From the NCBI RefSeq assembly GCF_002775205.1, contig NC_036443.1:11771698-11835697 (forward strand): DNA of 64,000 nt, in the 5' to 3' direction. Positions 13,101 to 25,100 of this stretch are shown here, piece by piece. This DNA comes from Xiphophorus maculatus. Taxonomy: Eukaryota > Chordata > Actinopteri > Cyprinodontiformes > Poeciliidae. Position 1 is the first letter of the stretch. Each line of letters starts with the position of its first letter. The notes below the pieces were generated by a model. The model saw only the letters and a program-made list of their open reading frames with translations. It searched no databases and was not told the origin of the DNA. The translations under genes and the position numbers were made by a program.

Positions 13101-16100
13101 GGGCGTCTAATAGGCAACTAATAATATGGCCTCTTACTCTTTTCTTAGAAGCACTGAAAGAAACGCCTCTTTGGTCATTTAATAAGACTTTCAATGATTT
13201 GAAGTGTGCAGTACATTGTTATAAAAACAAGTTGGATAAATCTGCGAGAAAGCAGCACAAAAGGCTAGTATGAAAAGCTATTACTGCTTAGTGTTATAAT
13301 ATCGATACACTCCTTTTGTGTCATAAAGGAAAAAAGACTGTAAAAGACTTTTACAGAGTGATATGCTTTGAGTTAGAAAAATTAACTTAAGACTACCAAG
13401 TAACTTAACTTACCTTGTATTCTAAGTATGTAATTCTTTTCAGTTCTGGTTTGATACTCAAGCTACTGGCTACTTCCCTTAATACAAATATTAAAGTGTA
13501 GCATTAGACCTAATGTGGCAAATCTGGACATATTTAACAATTTATAATCATTTTTGTCAGACCAAGAAGTCTAAACTCAGGGAACTTTGAATAATACATC
13601 TCTCTAATTCCACATTGCTGCAAAGAAAAACTGTGGAGGATAACCTTTTCTAATTATAGCTCAGATTGATTAACTGAAGGAGGAAAATCTACCCGAGGCA
13701 GTCGTGAGAAACAAAACACAGTAAGCACCAATACATTTCTGCACGGCTCCAACCTCTAATTGTCTTCTTTGCCTTTGAGCTTTTGTGTGTTGCTGCAGAA
13801 CAGATGATGGATGATAACACACCGTCTCTCCGTCGGTGTCAGTGATCGACGACCTTTCTATCTTTAGTGCCAGAGCTAGAATCAGCTCTGCAGCCACGCT
13901 GCCATGTTGTTTCTAATCTTAGCTCCTGCTACTGTTCAATAATGCATTCCACCTTCGTGCACTGCTGCCTCCTCACAGATGTCGGGGAGTTATATCAGCA
14001 GAAATAATACCAGCGTAGGAGGAGGCAGGGCACCCTGCTACAGTACTACGAGAAAGAAGAAAGCTGAAAAAGGCGAATTTTACGTTCTCGGTGCAGTTGG
14101 CAGGTGAAATTAACGACTAAACAACCGCCTACATGCAGTTTTTTTCCACTCAGTTGGTCAGAAATTTAACAGCTCTCTCGACTGGGGCACTTATTGATTA
14201 CTTTCGCACCTCACTTAAAAGGGGAAAACATCCAAAAATGAAAAGTCTAAACGATCCGGGTGTTTTCTGTGTATCTTGAAGAAAAAACTCTAACTTTCAC
14301 TAATAATCTGCAATGCAATCAGTGTGTCAGTTTAAACAAAACAGACGCACACACACGCCCACAAGAAATCTCAATCACATCATAGTAAATTAAGCCTTTT
14401 GTTTCACATGACGAAATTACCTGAGGTTTAAAAATAGTCTACTGTACCTCGAGTCAGATTTAATCAGCTCCTAAGCTGATTAAATTTAGCAACTCCGTTA
14501 GCACATCTATCTTTCCTGCCGAGGCAGAAAAAAGAAAACAGCAGCATGTTTCCAAAAATAGCTGCAGACTGTCATTTAAAGCACACGCAGCTTGGAGTGC
14601 GGTGGTGAAACCCCCACCTCCCTGTGTTACTAGGGAGAAATGAGAACTTCTGCAGGAAAACTCCATTGTCTTCAAGATACTGTTGCTAAGCAACCCAGCG
14701 ACCGGGTCAATACAGTGGATGCTCATACGCGCTGGGGCTTCACTGGTGATTTTCCGTTGTGTACGTTTGGAATGTAACAGCGTTCGAGGCGCTTCGCCGT
14801 GGTTCTTCTCTTCGTTTGTCAGTGAGGGGAACAAAAGAATCGTGAGCTCTAAGTGTTTTCCACCTGATGAGATCATAAGACAGCAATGAAATCCAACTGA
14901 TCTGATCAAAGGGGAAGCTGTAGACGAGAGAGGATAGCCATGAGTGCTACTCCTTTCATCAGGTTTTAGGAACTAACAGAATTCCTGCTTGGGATTTGGA
15001 AAGTGTTCTACAAACACTTGTGATTGTTGCGTTCCTGTTCTAATCTTTGTTCTCAGAAGGCATTCCTCCAGGGGAATACGGCTGTTGAGCGACACCTTGT
15101 ACCGTGTAAAGATCTCTACATGCTGACTAATTACTGAAGACGGAACAGTCGACTTTCTGTTTAGCACTGAGAAGAAACTGTTCTTGGGAGAAGGGGGAGA
15201 TATCAGACATTATCTTGCTCGGTTAATTTAAAAATAGATGAAAATTGGATTCCAAGTTGCAGTCGAATGCCGGTCATTTTGCCCCAACAGGGTTTCATAT
15301 TTGACTTCCTCATGTACAAACTGGGGCCATCTACTGTGGAACGTACTCATCAGGCATTGATACCCAACCTGGGGATGTTTTCACAATTGATTTAGAGTCA
15401 TTTTCAAAGCCAATGTTTTTTTAGTGGTCATGATGTGTCATATTTTGGTGGATTCAGCTTGGCAAAATGGGAATTAGAATCAAATTGGTTGGAAATATTG
15501 AGGGCAATACAAACAATTCAAAAATAATTTACAATTACTGTGAGATATTAGCAGGACTTGAGAGGGGAATATGAATTTAGAGGGGAAACATGATAGAAGC
15601 TGGTCAGCAATTCAAAGAAAGTTTGATTTCCAATAAATAACCAATTAAATATGCTTAATGATGATGGTTAAAAACAATTTTGACATGCCAGGTTTTTTAA
15701 TATTTAATGTTGGTGGTTTCATAAAAATACTTATAATCCATATCTACCAGGGTATGAATAATTTGGGGTTTTCTTTTAAGACCCTCTGAAGGCAGTCAGA
15801 GTACCACCAGAAATACATGAAGTCCTCATCTCCTCCAGTATTTGCAGACACAGATAAAGAGCTACTTTCACTTTTGCATATGCATCATGGGCGTCCAGGT
15901 TTCAGTTCATGTGACCTAACTTTGATGTTTTAGAGAACCAAACTATAAAGAGTCCAGTGTTTGCCAGGGTGAGGGGATGAAGAGTCCTGTTGCGTAGAGG
16001 CATTCAAACTCTCTTTGTGGTTTCCACCTCTGGAGGTCTGCTGGGGTATAAACCCACAGGCTGTCTGATGTTGACCTCTTTAAGATGCTCACATATATAA

Positions 16101-18114
16101 TTCACACAAAGCCAACACAGCGACACATAGCTGGACCTTTTGATTGCTTTGATGGCGAAGGGACAACTGGAAACTAAACTTTCAGGTCAACAAGTAGTTA
16201 AAGCTGCTGTATTATTATTGTTTTTTTTTACAAAAAAATTATTTGTATATGTTTTTTAAAGAAATAACTTAAGAACTCATTTCAAAATAAACCGACGCTA
16301 CTGTTAGCGTAGAGTACTACGCTGGTGCGAGTTTGCTCCCTCCTGCTCGATTGTAAAAGCAGGGGAAGCCTTGGTGGGCGGGGCTTCCAACACATTATGC
16401 ATGCAGTAACCAGGGAGACTAGCGGAGTCGCGCCCCGCGCCAGCCCCATCACGACCCGCTTCAAAAAGCGCTTGTGGCTGATAGTAGAGAGAGTAGAGAG
16501 GAGTGCCAGAGCCGCCGAGACAGAGTGGAGTTTTCCCGCCGCAGAGACGCTGCTCGGTGACGCCGAGATATAAAACTTGCTCGAGGAGATTCTCTGTGCG
16601 GGGACAAATCGGCGCCGTTCGTCACTCTTCCAAATGTGGGGAGCCCCTCTGCCCAAGCAGCACAGCCGCGGTTTGGATGGGAGATGGAAACATAGGGGAT
16701 TCCTCTCGAGGACGCGCGTCGTGAAGAAACTGCAACCTGTTTAATACGAACAGAGAGGGAGGAGGAAAGGGGCTGGAGGAGATTTGGTCAACATGGTTCA
16801 AAACGTGGTTCTGGTGTTTCTCCGCAGGAGGTTGAGCCAGAGACCGAATGTGGAGGAGCTGGAGAGTCGAAACATTTTAAAACGTGAGTCTTATCGTATT
16901 TGTTGTGGTATTTGTGACTCAATGTGTTGGAAATTAAGGAAATAAGCACACTTTATTTACAACAATTAATTTATATGATTTTCTTTTTGCATTGAGAGCA
17001 AAAATGTAAAGCGTTTCCAAATGTTTTCATTTTTTTTTCCAGAAAGAAACGATCAAACAGAGCAGGAGGAGAGGAGGGAGATAAAACAGCGACTAAACAG
17101 AAAGGTACAACACTTTTGGTTAATTTATATGTAACTGATAACATGCATTACTTTTTATTGGTGTGAATTAATTTGACCTTTTTTGGGGTGGGTGGGCATT
17201 CTCAGCTCAATCAGCGGCCAACAGTTGATGAGCTGCGGGAGAGAAAGATCCTGATCCGCTTCAGTGACTACGTGGAGGTGGCCAAAGCTCAGGACTATGA
17301 CAGGAGAGCAGACAAGCCCTGGACTCGTCTCTCAGCGGCGGACAAGGTGAGTGTTTGTCAAGATAAGTGACCTTCAGCATGTACAAAAAATAAATAATTA
17401 AAAAAAAAAAAAAATCAATATTTAGGTCAGATATTATGAAATTCCCCAAATTCCGTGACTATCACTGAAGACTATCAGCATGTTCATGTCGCTGTTATCA
17501 GCTTATCTCACAAAATCCCCCACCCTTTTAAATGATTTATCCTGATTATGTCTTTCTCCTGCTGTTCACTGATGCTCACTCAGTGGCTCAGGAGGCTTTT
17601 TTAGGGGATTCACTGATGATGGTCTTTTTTGCCTTTTCCCCCACAGGCTGCAATCCGGAAAGAGCTGAATGAGTTCAAGAGCACAGAGATGGAAGTGCAC
17701 GCCTCAAGCAAACACCTAACTAGGTTAGTATTCTGAGCTGCCTGCGTGTTAGTGTGTTTGGTAATGCATGCATGCTCTATTCTGGGCAGCAGCAGTCTAT
17801 AAATAGCTCTCTGTGCTCCTTACATAGAGCAGGAGACGCTATAGATAGATGGGAGTGCATCTTAACTGGGGAGGGGGAGGTCGTCCCCTGGAGAGCTAAG
17901 GGTATCAGAGAGAGGCTATAATGAAATGGTACAATGTCCTTGGCTGTGCGGGTCTACAAATGGAAGATCTGTGGGTTGTACCAGTGACCCAGAGAGTTTA
18001 AAAATAGCTCCTGGTTAATGGCTACACAGCCAGATTTGATGACAAAGGTATCCTCTCCCATCCTCTGCACTAACACACAGCGTGTCTGCCTTCTGCAGGT
18101 TCCACCGGCCGTGA
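7183..18114 (+). CDS. phactr3: Phosphatase and actin regulator 3 (5' end not found)
   Basis: PHACTR proteins bind G-actin through RPEL repeats and PP1 through the extreme C terminus. Coding exons: 7183-7347, 9115-9330, 10022-10250, 10832-11082, 11555-11708, 16828-16883, 17043-17104, 17206-17346, 17647-17723, 18099-18114. All junctions are GT-AG and phases join into 454 codons plus stop. Exon 1 carries [20 protein letters not shown] and a basic stretch (WRKKKNEK), the conserved N-terminal and nuclear-localisation region. Three C-terminal RPELs are clear: NRPSKQEL (exon 5), QRPNVEEL (exon 6) and QRPTVDEL (exon 8). The C terminus is HLTRFHRP, the PP1-binding end. PHACTR3, rather than PHACTR1/2/4, is supported by its C-terminal sequence and its SYCP2 neighbour. 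The first exon(s) were not identified. The exon expected to encode RPEL1, between 7347 and 9115, was not found. Human PHACTR3 is about 559 residues. The first exon's acceptor (after 7182) has a possible alternative a few codons downstream. Confidence 0.93.
8089..8250 (+). CDS. phactr3: Possible PHACTR3 cassette exon
   Basis: A 162-base stretch with a pyrimidine-rich 3' splice site (acceptor AG 8087-8088) and a donor GTATAT after 8250 is open in the one frame that fits the flanking PHACTR3 exons. It is phase 1 at both ends, so it could be included or skipped without a frameshift. It would add 54 residues, including [17 protein letters not shown]. It is clearly richer in GC than its surroundings. 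The sequence does not resemble RPEL1 or any PHACTR region I recall. A long open frame also runs on the opposite strand, so chance is possible. Confidence 0.35.
14458..14485. repeat. 12-bp perfect inverted repeat, 4-base loop
   Basis: ATTTAATCAGCT and its exact complement AGCTGATTAAAT are separated by CCTA, in PHACTR3 intron 5. It could form a hairpin or be a palindromic homeodomain or bZIP site. No transposon context was recognised. Confidence 0.6.
14682..14694. promoter_or_regulatory. X-box-like palindrome
   Basis: GTTGCTAAGCAAC is a near-perfect inverted repeat close to the RFX consensus, with one mismatch in the GTNRCC half. It lies in PHACTR3 intron 5 in a locally GC-richer stretch (about 14580-14900), about 1.9 kb before the internal promoter. 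Function is inferred. Confidence 0.3.
16373..16792 (+). promoter_or_regulatory. phactr3: Internal PHACTR3 promoter and 5' leader (CpG-rich, TATA box)
   Basis: A CpG-rich island interrupts an AT-rich intron. A GC box (GGGCGGGGC) lies at about 16376-16385, and TATAAAA lies at 16569-16575, which would place transcription start near 16600. A 36-codon upstream frame runs from ATG 16634 to a stop at 16742-16744. A second ATG at 16793 opens directly into PHACTR3 exon 6. Together these predict a short isoform with only the last two RPELs and the PP1-binding tail. Intragenic promoters are known in the PHACTR family (PHACTR1). Use of this one is inferred. Confidence 0.55.
16793..16883 (+). CDS. phactr3: Alternative first coding exon of short PHACTR3 isoform
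   Basis: ATG 16793 opens a frame of 12 codons ([12 protein letters not shown]) that runs through the acceptor AG at 16826-16827 and continues in frame into exon 6 ([11 protein letters not shown]). The same bases therefore act as a 3' splice site in the long transcript and as coding sequence in the short one. The long form starts the exon at 16828. The short protein would join to the exons at 17043, 17206, 17647 and 18099. No transcript evidence is available. Confidence 0.5.
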
Positions 18115-19178
18115 AAAACTGAAGAGTTTCTTCTGTGAAGAAATGCTGAGCGTAGAAATTTCCTGAAGCTGCCTGTCGCCAGCTCAGTGGTGACACATCG
18201 AAGAGCCTGAAGCCTTTTTTTTTTTATTGTCTTCAGCGTGTCTTTAGCTTTCTTCCGACACCCCTCATATTTATCAGTATGAAGTAATGGGTGTGGGAGA
18301 AACGACGGAGGGACGTTTGCCGGCGTTGTGTCCCGGAGACCGCTGGACGCGACGCGGAAGCAGGCCGGCGGAGGAGACTTCAGTGGAAACCCCCTGACTC
18401 TCAGGATGAGAGCAGAGGGAGGGGAAAAGAGAAAATAAAAACAATCCTGTCGTTCTTTTTTTTGTACTAATTCAAGGACTACTTTGACAAATCGGTGTGA
18501 ATCCATGTAGTGGGAAGAAGTAGTGCATGTGACCACCTTTTCTTAACTGATGAATAATGTGTCACTTGGACTGTGTACAGACTGTGAAGTTGGGTGAGAA
18601 TGCGTCGGGGAGGAATTTGATATTGACTGTACATACAGTATGTCAATCAAAACAGGACTGACAGTGTCTTCACTGAAAAGAGAAATACCTTTGTAAGCAC
18701 TACTTCAAAACTGTCTTCAAAAATACATGTTTTTTAAGAACGGGCATTGTATTCATTTCTCAAACTATTTTATTTCAATTAAGAATAGCTTTAACAAGAG
18801 GTTTAAAAACAATTAAATACATTTAGGATTTTTTTTTTTTTTATTACTCAAACATCTTTCACTAAAACATAAATACAGTGTTTTAAAAATATCAAAGCCA
18901 TGCAGAAGGTAATGCCCTGTTTGTACTAACACCAAGGGGATTTTCTTTAGATCTCACTGGATAGTAAAGAACATTCTTCTAAAATTTAGAAACATCTCCA
19001 ACGAAACACAATGCATATTAGGAACAAATCCAGCTCTCAAACAACTGGATGCATCCACACAAAACAAAAGAATCTGGAGTAAAAACATCGTATGTGAGCA
19101 CAGTAGAAACAACATTACATGTTGACACATTGGTTCATAGTGCAAGGTAACCTTTGGTCACCTCCAAACCTGGATCCA
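18115..19178. other. Convergent 3' UTRs of PHACTR3 and SYCP2
   Basis: The two stop codons face each other about 1.06 kb apart. A plus-strand AATAAA for PHACTR3 lies at 18434-18439. A minus-strand AATAAA for SYCP2 reads as TTTATT at 18840-18845. If these are used, the transcripts end about 400 bp apart; longer forms would overlap. GC-rich sequence at 18270-18420 may be a conserved UTR element. Confidence 0.45.
18840..18845 (-). terminator. sycp2: Possible SYCP2 polyadenylation signal
   Basis: TTTATT on the plus strand is AATAAA on the minus strand, about 335 bases after the SYCP2 stop codon. It sits beside a T-rich run. Use is inferred from position only. Confidence 0.35.
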
Positions 19179-22100
19179 TCAGGGGAAAAACAAAGCATGT
19201 AGTCCTCTCTTCACACTCTGGATCTCTCCCTCGTGCTACGAGCGGCGCACAAGCGTCGGAAAAAATAATTTAGAACAGGATAAAGCATCTCAGGCGATAC
19301 TGTTTACAACACTGGATGTCAAAGTGGATATTCAGAGTCCACACATTCTTTCTAACAGTTTTGTTTTTCATTTGATTTGGACAGAATAAATGTCACACTA
19401 AAGGTGGGGGGGGGGACGGTCTGGAATTATCCGTCTTGCTTTTATCTTCCTACGTGACAAAATCCTGGTGTTTAAACGCAGGTGTGTAGAGTTCTTACAT
19501 ATAACTGAATGTACACGTTCTCAGAGGCAGGGTGAAAAATAAAACACGAAAGCCAGATTTTTAGGCTAAGCAGTCACCTGTGTTGGTGTCAACTCACCAT
19601 TTCACTGAGAAGCCTGTCCTGAATTGACTTCATGTCTTTTTTTATCAGGCACATCTGAAAGCAGCAGCGAGTACAAAAAGATTTTATGGATATGGGACAC
19701 AATTTGGTCTGTGAGTAAATTGATGACATGGAGAGAAAAGAGTACAAATTTCTGGTACTAAAATTGATGCTTAAGCAGTGATTACAGTCCTTAACAGGAA
19801 CAGGCTGAAGTGGTCTACTATGATTTAAAACTAAAGTTTCTCCTCTTGGGATTTGTACAATTATTACCACAGAAGCAACACAATAAATCATACAATTTAT
19901 ATGTATGTGGGAGTCATACCTCTGATTTGAAAACCCCGTCTTCGTAATCCCAGCTGTGACCAGTGACACTTTGTAAGGTTTTCTTCAGTGTATCAGTTCT
20001 GGAAGGAAAATGCATACCAACACAAAAAAAGAAGGGAAAAGATTGTTTGTGAAGATTAAAAAAAAAAAAAAAATTGCAAATAACACATTTTCAATGGCAA
20101 AAATTATGGATCGGTTGACAGAATGACTTCAAATTCAAAATCATGTATAGAAGTGAATACTTTTTAAATTGAGTAACTTATTTAAATGGGCAGAATAATA
20201 AGGCCACCACATGTTTTTTTTTATCAGGATTTGGTGACGATTCACACACATGCTAACAATCTCACATAACACGGCATCAAGATGGATAACTAATTAAAAT
20301 CATTAAAAACTGAGTGCAATTCAATAATGATAACATAGTCAAATGCAATCTGTTTCCAGGTGGTTTCTAATTTTATGTGTCCAAGAAAAATACACATTTG
20401 AAATAATTATTGATCACAGAGATGCATAAATAATTGGTGAGTGCAGGGGTAAAATAATAAAAAATAATGTTTCCGTCTATTCACTAACTGTGTCAAAACT
20501 ACAAACTCCCAACCTTTTGGTCAACAGTTTATTTAAAAAAAAAAGAAAATCAAAGTAAGAAGTGTTTATTGTGACAAAATTTTTTAATTTCTTTTTTTTG
20601 TTGTTGTATTTAACTTGCAGCACATTTTTTAAATGTTAAATTCCTCAGAAAAAATGTCATATTTGCTCAAAATCGAATTGGCAAGAGAGATTTCAAGAAA
20701 ACTGGACGTTAGTATCTATCAGGAAAAAAAGCCAGACCAATGTAATCATGTTTATATAATAGAGACAAAAACTTTTATCTCATATATTACTATGGTATGG
20801 CAATTTGTTTCTTAATATTAGTTGCATATGACTGCTATCAGGTAATATGCTAACGGTGTCTTTAAAGCCTATAATGTAAACATTGGGAGAACAGTGACAG
20901 TGTACCAGAAAGCACAGTGATGTGCATAAGGACTTGTTGCCACACAGCATAACAAAACTTCAGAATCAAGTGTTAATTTAACAAAAAGGTCATTGCTTGG
21001 ATAATAGAGTGTGCTAGTTACAGCCTGAGAAGAATAAGGTGTATACGCCATGGTGGTAAATCTGGGTGCCGGCTGGACAATCGCTGAACACAGGCAAATC
21101 ATCTGTAAAATCCCTGTTAGTTACAGCAGTGGCAACATCTCTTCAAAAATAGCTTGTGCTGCAGGGAGACATATTTAGTTTCTGATGATAGCCCAGAGGG
21201 GGGAAATGATTTTCCAGTCAACCCCTTTAATTCTTGTTCTATTGAATAAACAAGTGTGTTGTTCAACATTTTACAGAGTATTTTAGTCCAAACCTGAGCA
21301 AAAAGAACAAAAAAACAATCAATGATCAGAAGAGTGTGGCTGAAGAACAATATGACTCTTTCAGCGTCTACGGAGACGCACATAAGTCTTTTATTCACCT
21401 CTTAGTTTCCTGTTTCTGGTAAGTACGGAGAGTCATCATCTGCTTTTTCCAGAATATCTGCAAGACAGAAAGGTCCAAATGATGGCTGTCATCTGTTTAA
21501 AATGAGCAATTTTAAAGTTTTTACATTTGAAATGGTAGTTTCATGATCACAGTTACAGGTGAAAACAAGCTTAAGTGACCCACAGTCACGTCTTTCTCCA
21601 TGTTTTGCAGCATGTTGTTGTCTAGCTCCATCTTCTTGATCTCCTCCAAAAGGACCTTTTGAATTTGTCCAACTCTCTGTACTCTGTGCAGAGCAGAAAA
21701 CAATTAAAGAAGAAAAGCATGCATGCAGAGTTTTATCCCACAAAGTAGGAACATTGAGGATTTAGAGCCTATAGTAGCGTGTGACTATTCAATAACTGGA
21801 AATTTAGAGCACTGATAAAACAAAAGTCAGACAACCATCTATATTTTACTTTATTAAATAGTACTGAAGGTCAAATCATTTTCAAGTCAATTTGTGCATT
21901 TAACAAAAAGGATAGAAATACGTTAAAAAGCCAAAAAATCCCCCAGAACAGACCTTTTTTTGTTAAGTTGGACACCAATAGAGGAAATGTGTTGCTGGAC
22001 GGTTTTGGAAGATTGTTTGTTGTAGATTTCCATAATCTTGCAACGGTTCTGAAAACATTTATCACACGACATACAGTTGGTCAAGACAAGTCAGAGAAGA

Positions 22101-25100
22101 GTCCATTCTTAAAGGTAGTCACTGCTTTCTAAACTAAACTCAGTTAATTGAAGCCTTATAAGAGTACTCCTGTTCATGGTGTCAGAAAGGGTATGGGCAT
22201 AAAACACAGTACAGGATATTTTCTTATTTTGGGGGATGTGTGCGTGTGTGTATGAATGTGTGCAAGTAAACCTGGAACTTGTTTTTCAGATCAGAGCTCA
22301 GCTGCTGACAGAGGTTATTTGGGTTCAGAGTTCTTTCTGGCAGCTCTGAATCCTCCTCCATCTCTTCAGTCTCCCAGTGACTGCAGCTTATGTGGCTCAG
22401 TTCATCCACCGCAGAAACTTCGGCAACTGTGAGCAGAACACATCCAGACGTCACTTCTAGTTTGAATCGCTTTTGTTGTTCCAACACAAACCCACTAAAC
22501 ACGTCTCACTCGCTGCATAATTCTCACTGAAAAATCAGATATTTTCTTTTTAGAAAGTTGTCTAAACCCCACATAAAATGTTTGGTAAAATCGTGGTGAA
22601 AACATAATTTCATCATGTACTGTAGAGTTCAAGAGTTTAAGAGAATGAGATGGCTCGTGGTTTCACCTCATCCCAGGCCTTTTTATGCACAATTACTGCC
22701 AGCAGTGTTCTGGCTTTTCTAAAAAATTATTTCAGCAAAAGAGCTATTTTTTGGGGGAGAGGGAGGCAGTCTGAGAATGATAAATATGGCTTACAAGACT
22801 TGAAAAGTTTTCTTGGCTTCATTCGAGGAGAATGCTGGCCTCTCATCTTGCTTTTCTTCTTCTCTTCTTCTTTCTCATCTTCCTCAGAATTACTGGATAA
22901 TGAGATGCAGCGCTTGCGAGCGGGTCCTAAAAGACACGTCCAGGCATCAAGCAGCCATCGTTTTTTCTCTTTTTCTACACTAATATATAGCAGCGATTTC
23001 TTTGTGGTGCACACATTATGTTGTTATCAACTTAACAAACAAACGTTTTACCTGAGACGAAATGCTGTGTCAGCTCAAGGTTCTTGTCAGTGACCGGTGT
23101 TTTCTATCAGAATCAACAGTGATGCAATAGGCACTTATTTTATGGTCATATAAATTCACCAATCGTAATAACGTAATAATCTATTTCCACTTTTTAAATT
23201 GTCCAATCCACTCAGTAATCTACAAACATCCAAGATAGGGGTTCCTACATAGTTAATGACAAAAATCTACACTTTTACAAACTCTCTAAACATTAAAAGT
23301 TCTCAATGTTTTACACATTATAAAGAGTAAGTACAGTAAGTCTGACATATTACTATATTTAGCAATATGTCAGACAAAACAAATCGGTCAAAATTGGAAC
23401 TGGCAATCGGGGATCAGCCAAAAAAACTACAATCGGTGCACTCCTAAAAAAATCCTCAGGAAAAGAGATAAAAACCTCGTTCATGTTTCTGCTGAGAACT
23501 GACGACTTTGGCGATGAATGGCTTAGGGAGCCCAGAGAAACTGAGGACACTTTACTGAGGTCAAGGTAACAACCACTGGGTAAGGCGACTCCAGGGACCG
23601 GTGACCTGGGGGCAGACGGTACTGGTGGCTTGTCTAGCTCCAGAAGAGTTGATGTCAAGAGTGGCTGTGTGGATGGAGACAAAAGTGACGGAGGCGCTGG
23701 GGACAGATGTTGCTGGACTGCGCAAATCTGAAAACAAACAATTAAGGCGAGAGAACATTATGACAAATTGTTGATCTGAGGCGATATTGCAGCTCATTTT
23801 GTAATTACAAATGTCTGCTGTGGATTACAAACAAGGAATGATGAGGGCAGTAGGAAGCAGATGAAGTGCAGCAGTAATATTATCAGCCTGGAGTTCGAAA
23901 GAATATTTCAATCGTGATACTTCACTGTTCATTATATCCTACGTAATCACTACACAATTTCCTTTTTAACTCGTCAAATAACTCGTTCCCTCTGAATGGT
24001 CTAGTTTCAGTTTTAGCTAAATAGTCTCATGTTACTTTATGATCTGTGTATAACTGTGGGTTTGGCTGTTACAATAATGATTCTTAAAAGAGAACCTCTG
24101 TGTTTCTCCATAAAGTGTCGCAGTTTGTTTGAGTTCAACTTCTGGGAATTCCAGCTCACCTATCGGACGGTCTTCGGATATTTAACAGCTTACAGCTGAT
24201 ACATTTTTCCAGGGATTCACGACTGTCAACTAACGCTGGTGGCTTACACGTGAGGTAATGGTATGTGAATCATATGAAGATGCTACATTTCAGACTAAGA
24301 GGGGAGATGTTGAATAATTGCCAAGATGAAGTGTTGCAAGAAGCATTTGATAACTGGAAGAAAACATCACAAGTGAACGTTTTACCTGGAAGGTAAAACT
24401 CAATAATATAGAACATTACTGAAAAAAAGGTGATTTATATCAGTAAATTTCTGGATTTATAAATTCTTATAAAGAATCTAAAAACAGCAACGTTTCTTCT
24501 TTTCACATAGTCTTACATGTCAGTAGAGGTTATTTGCAGGTTTTTCAAACCTGAACAATTTCCTTTCCACTATTTCTCTTTTTTTGTTGGTCTACCCAGC
24601 TGTTGATTAATTTCAACAGAATTTGTTAGTTTCTTAATTAGAATTCGAAGACAGATGGTTGAAATTCCCCATCTATTAGATATTGTCCAATATCCTAAAG
24701 TTCAACTACCTTCTCTCACAAATCCACTGATAATCATTTTGCTTTCTCTAAGAATTCAGCAACCATCTGTATCAATTTGTGAATATCAGGCCTGAACTTC
24801 CAGGTATGCAAATATTTGATAAAGAGTAAATTGGGTTGTTTCTGGAGCTAACAAAATGGCTCAATCCGACCACGAGCAGTATTATCAAAGTGGAGAGAGA
24901 ACACAGTCAACCACTCTTTAACTTTTGAAGCAGAATATTTGAGAGTGACATACGTTTTCAGAATTAGGAGGTTGACCAACCTCTGCAGCAGTGAGTCCAG
25001 TGGGGGGACTGGGCGCAGGGGTCTGACCTGAAAGCGAACAGGCAGACGGGATGGACGGAGTCTTCGAAGAGTCCTGATTTTGTTCTACATTATAGAAAGA

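Noticed and set aside
18954-19145. 63-codon minus-strand frame as the SYCP2 C terminus
   Set aside because: The true last exon (19179-19235) aligns with the human C-terminal EEELLNVRRELMSVF region and ends in TGA. The frame lies in the 3' UTR.
21117-21398. 93-codon minus-strand frame within SYCP2, first considered as an exon
   Set aside because: It would introduce a stop in the phase required by the preceding exon. The exon at 19920-19998 matches the conserved residues and phases on both sides, so this stretch is intron.
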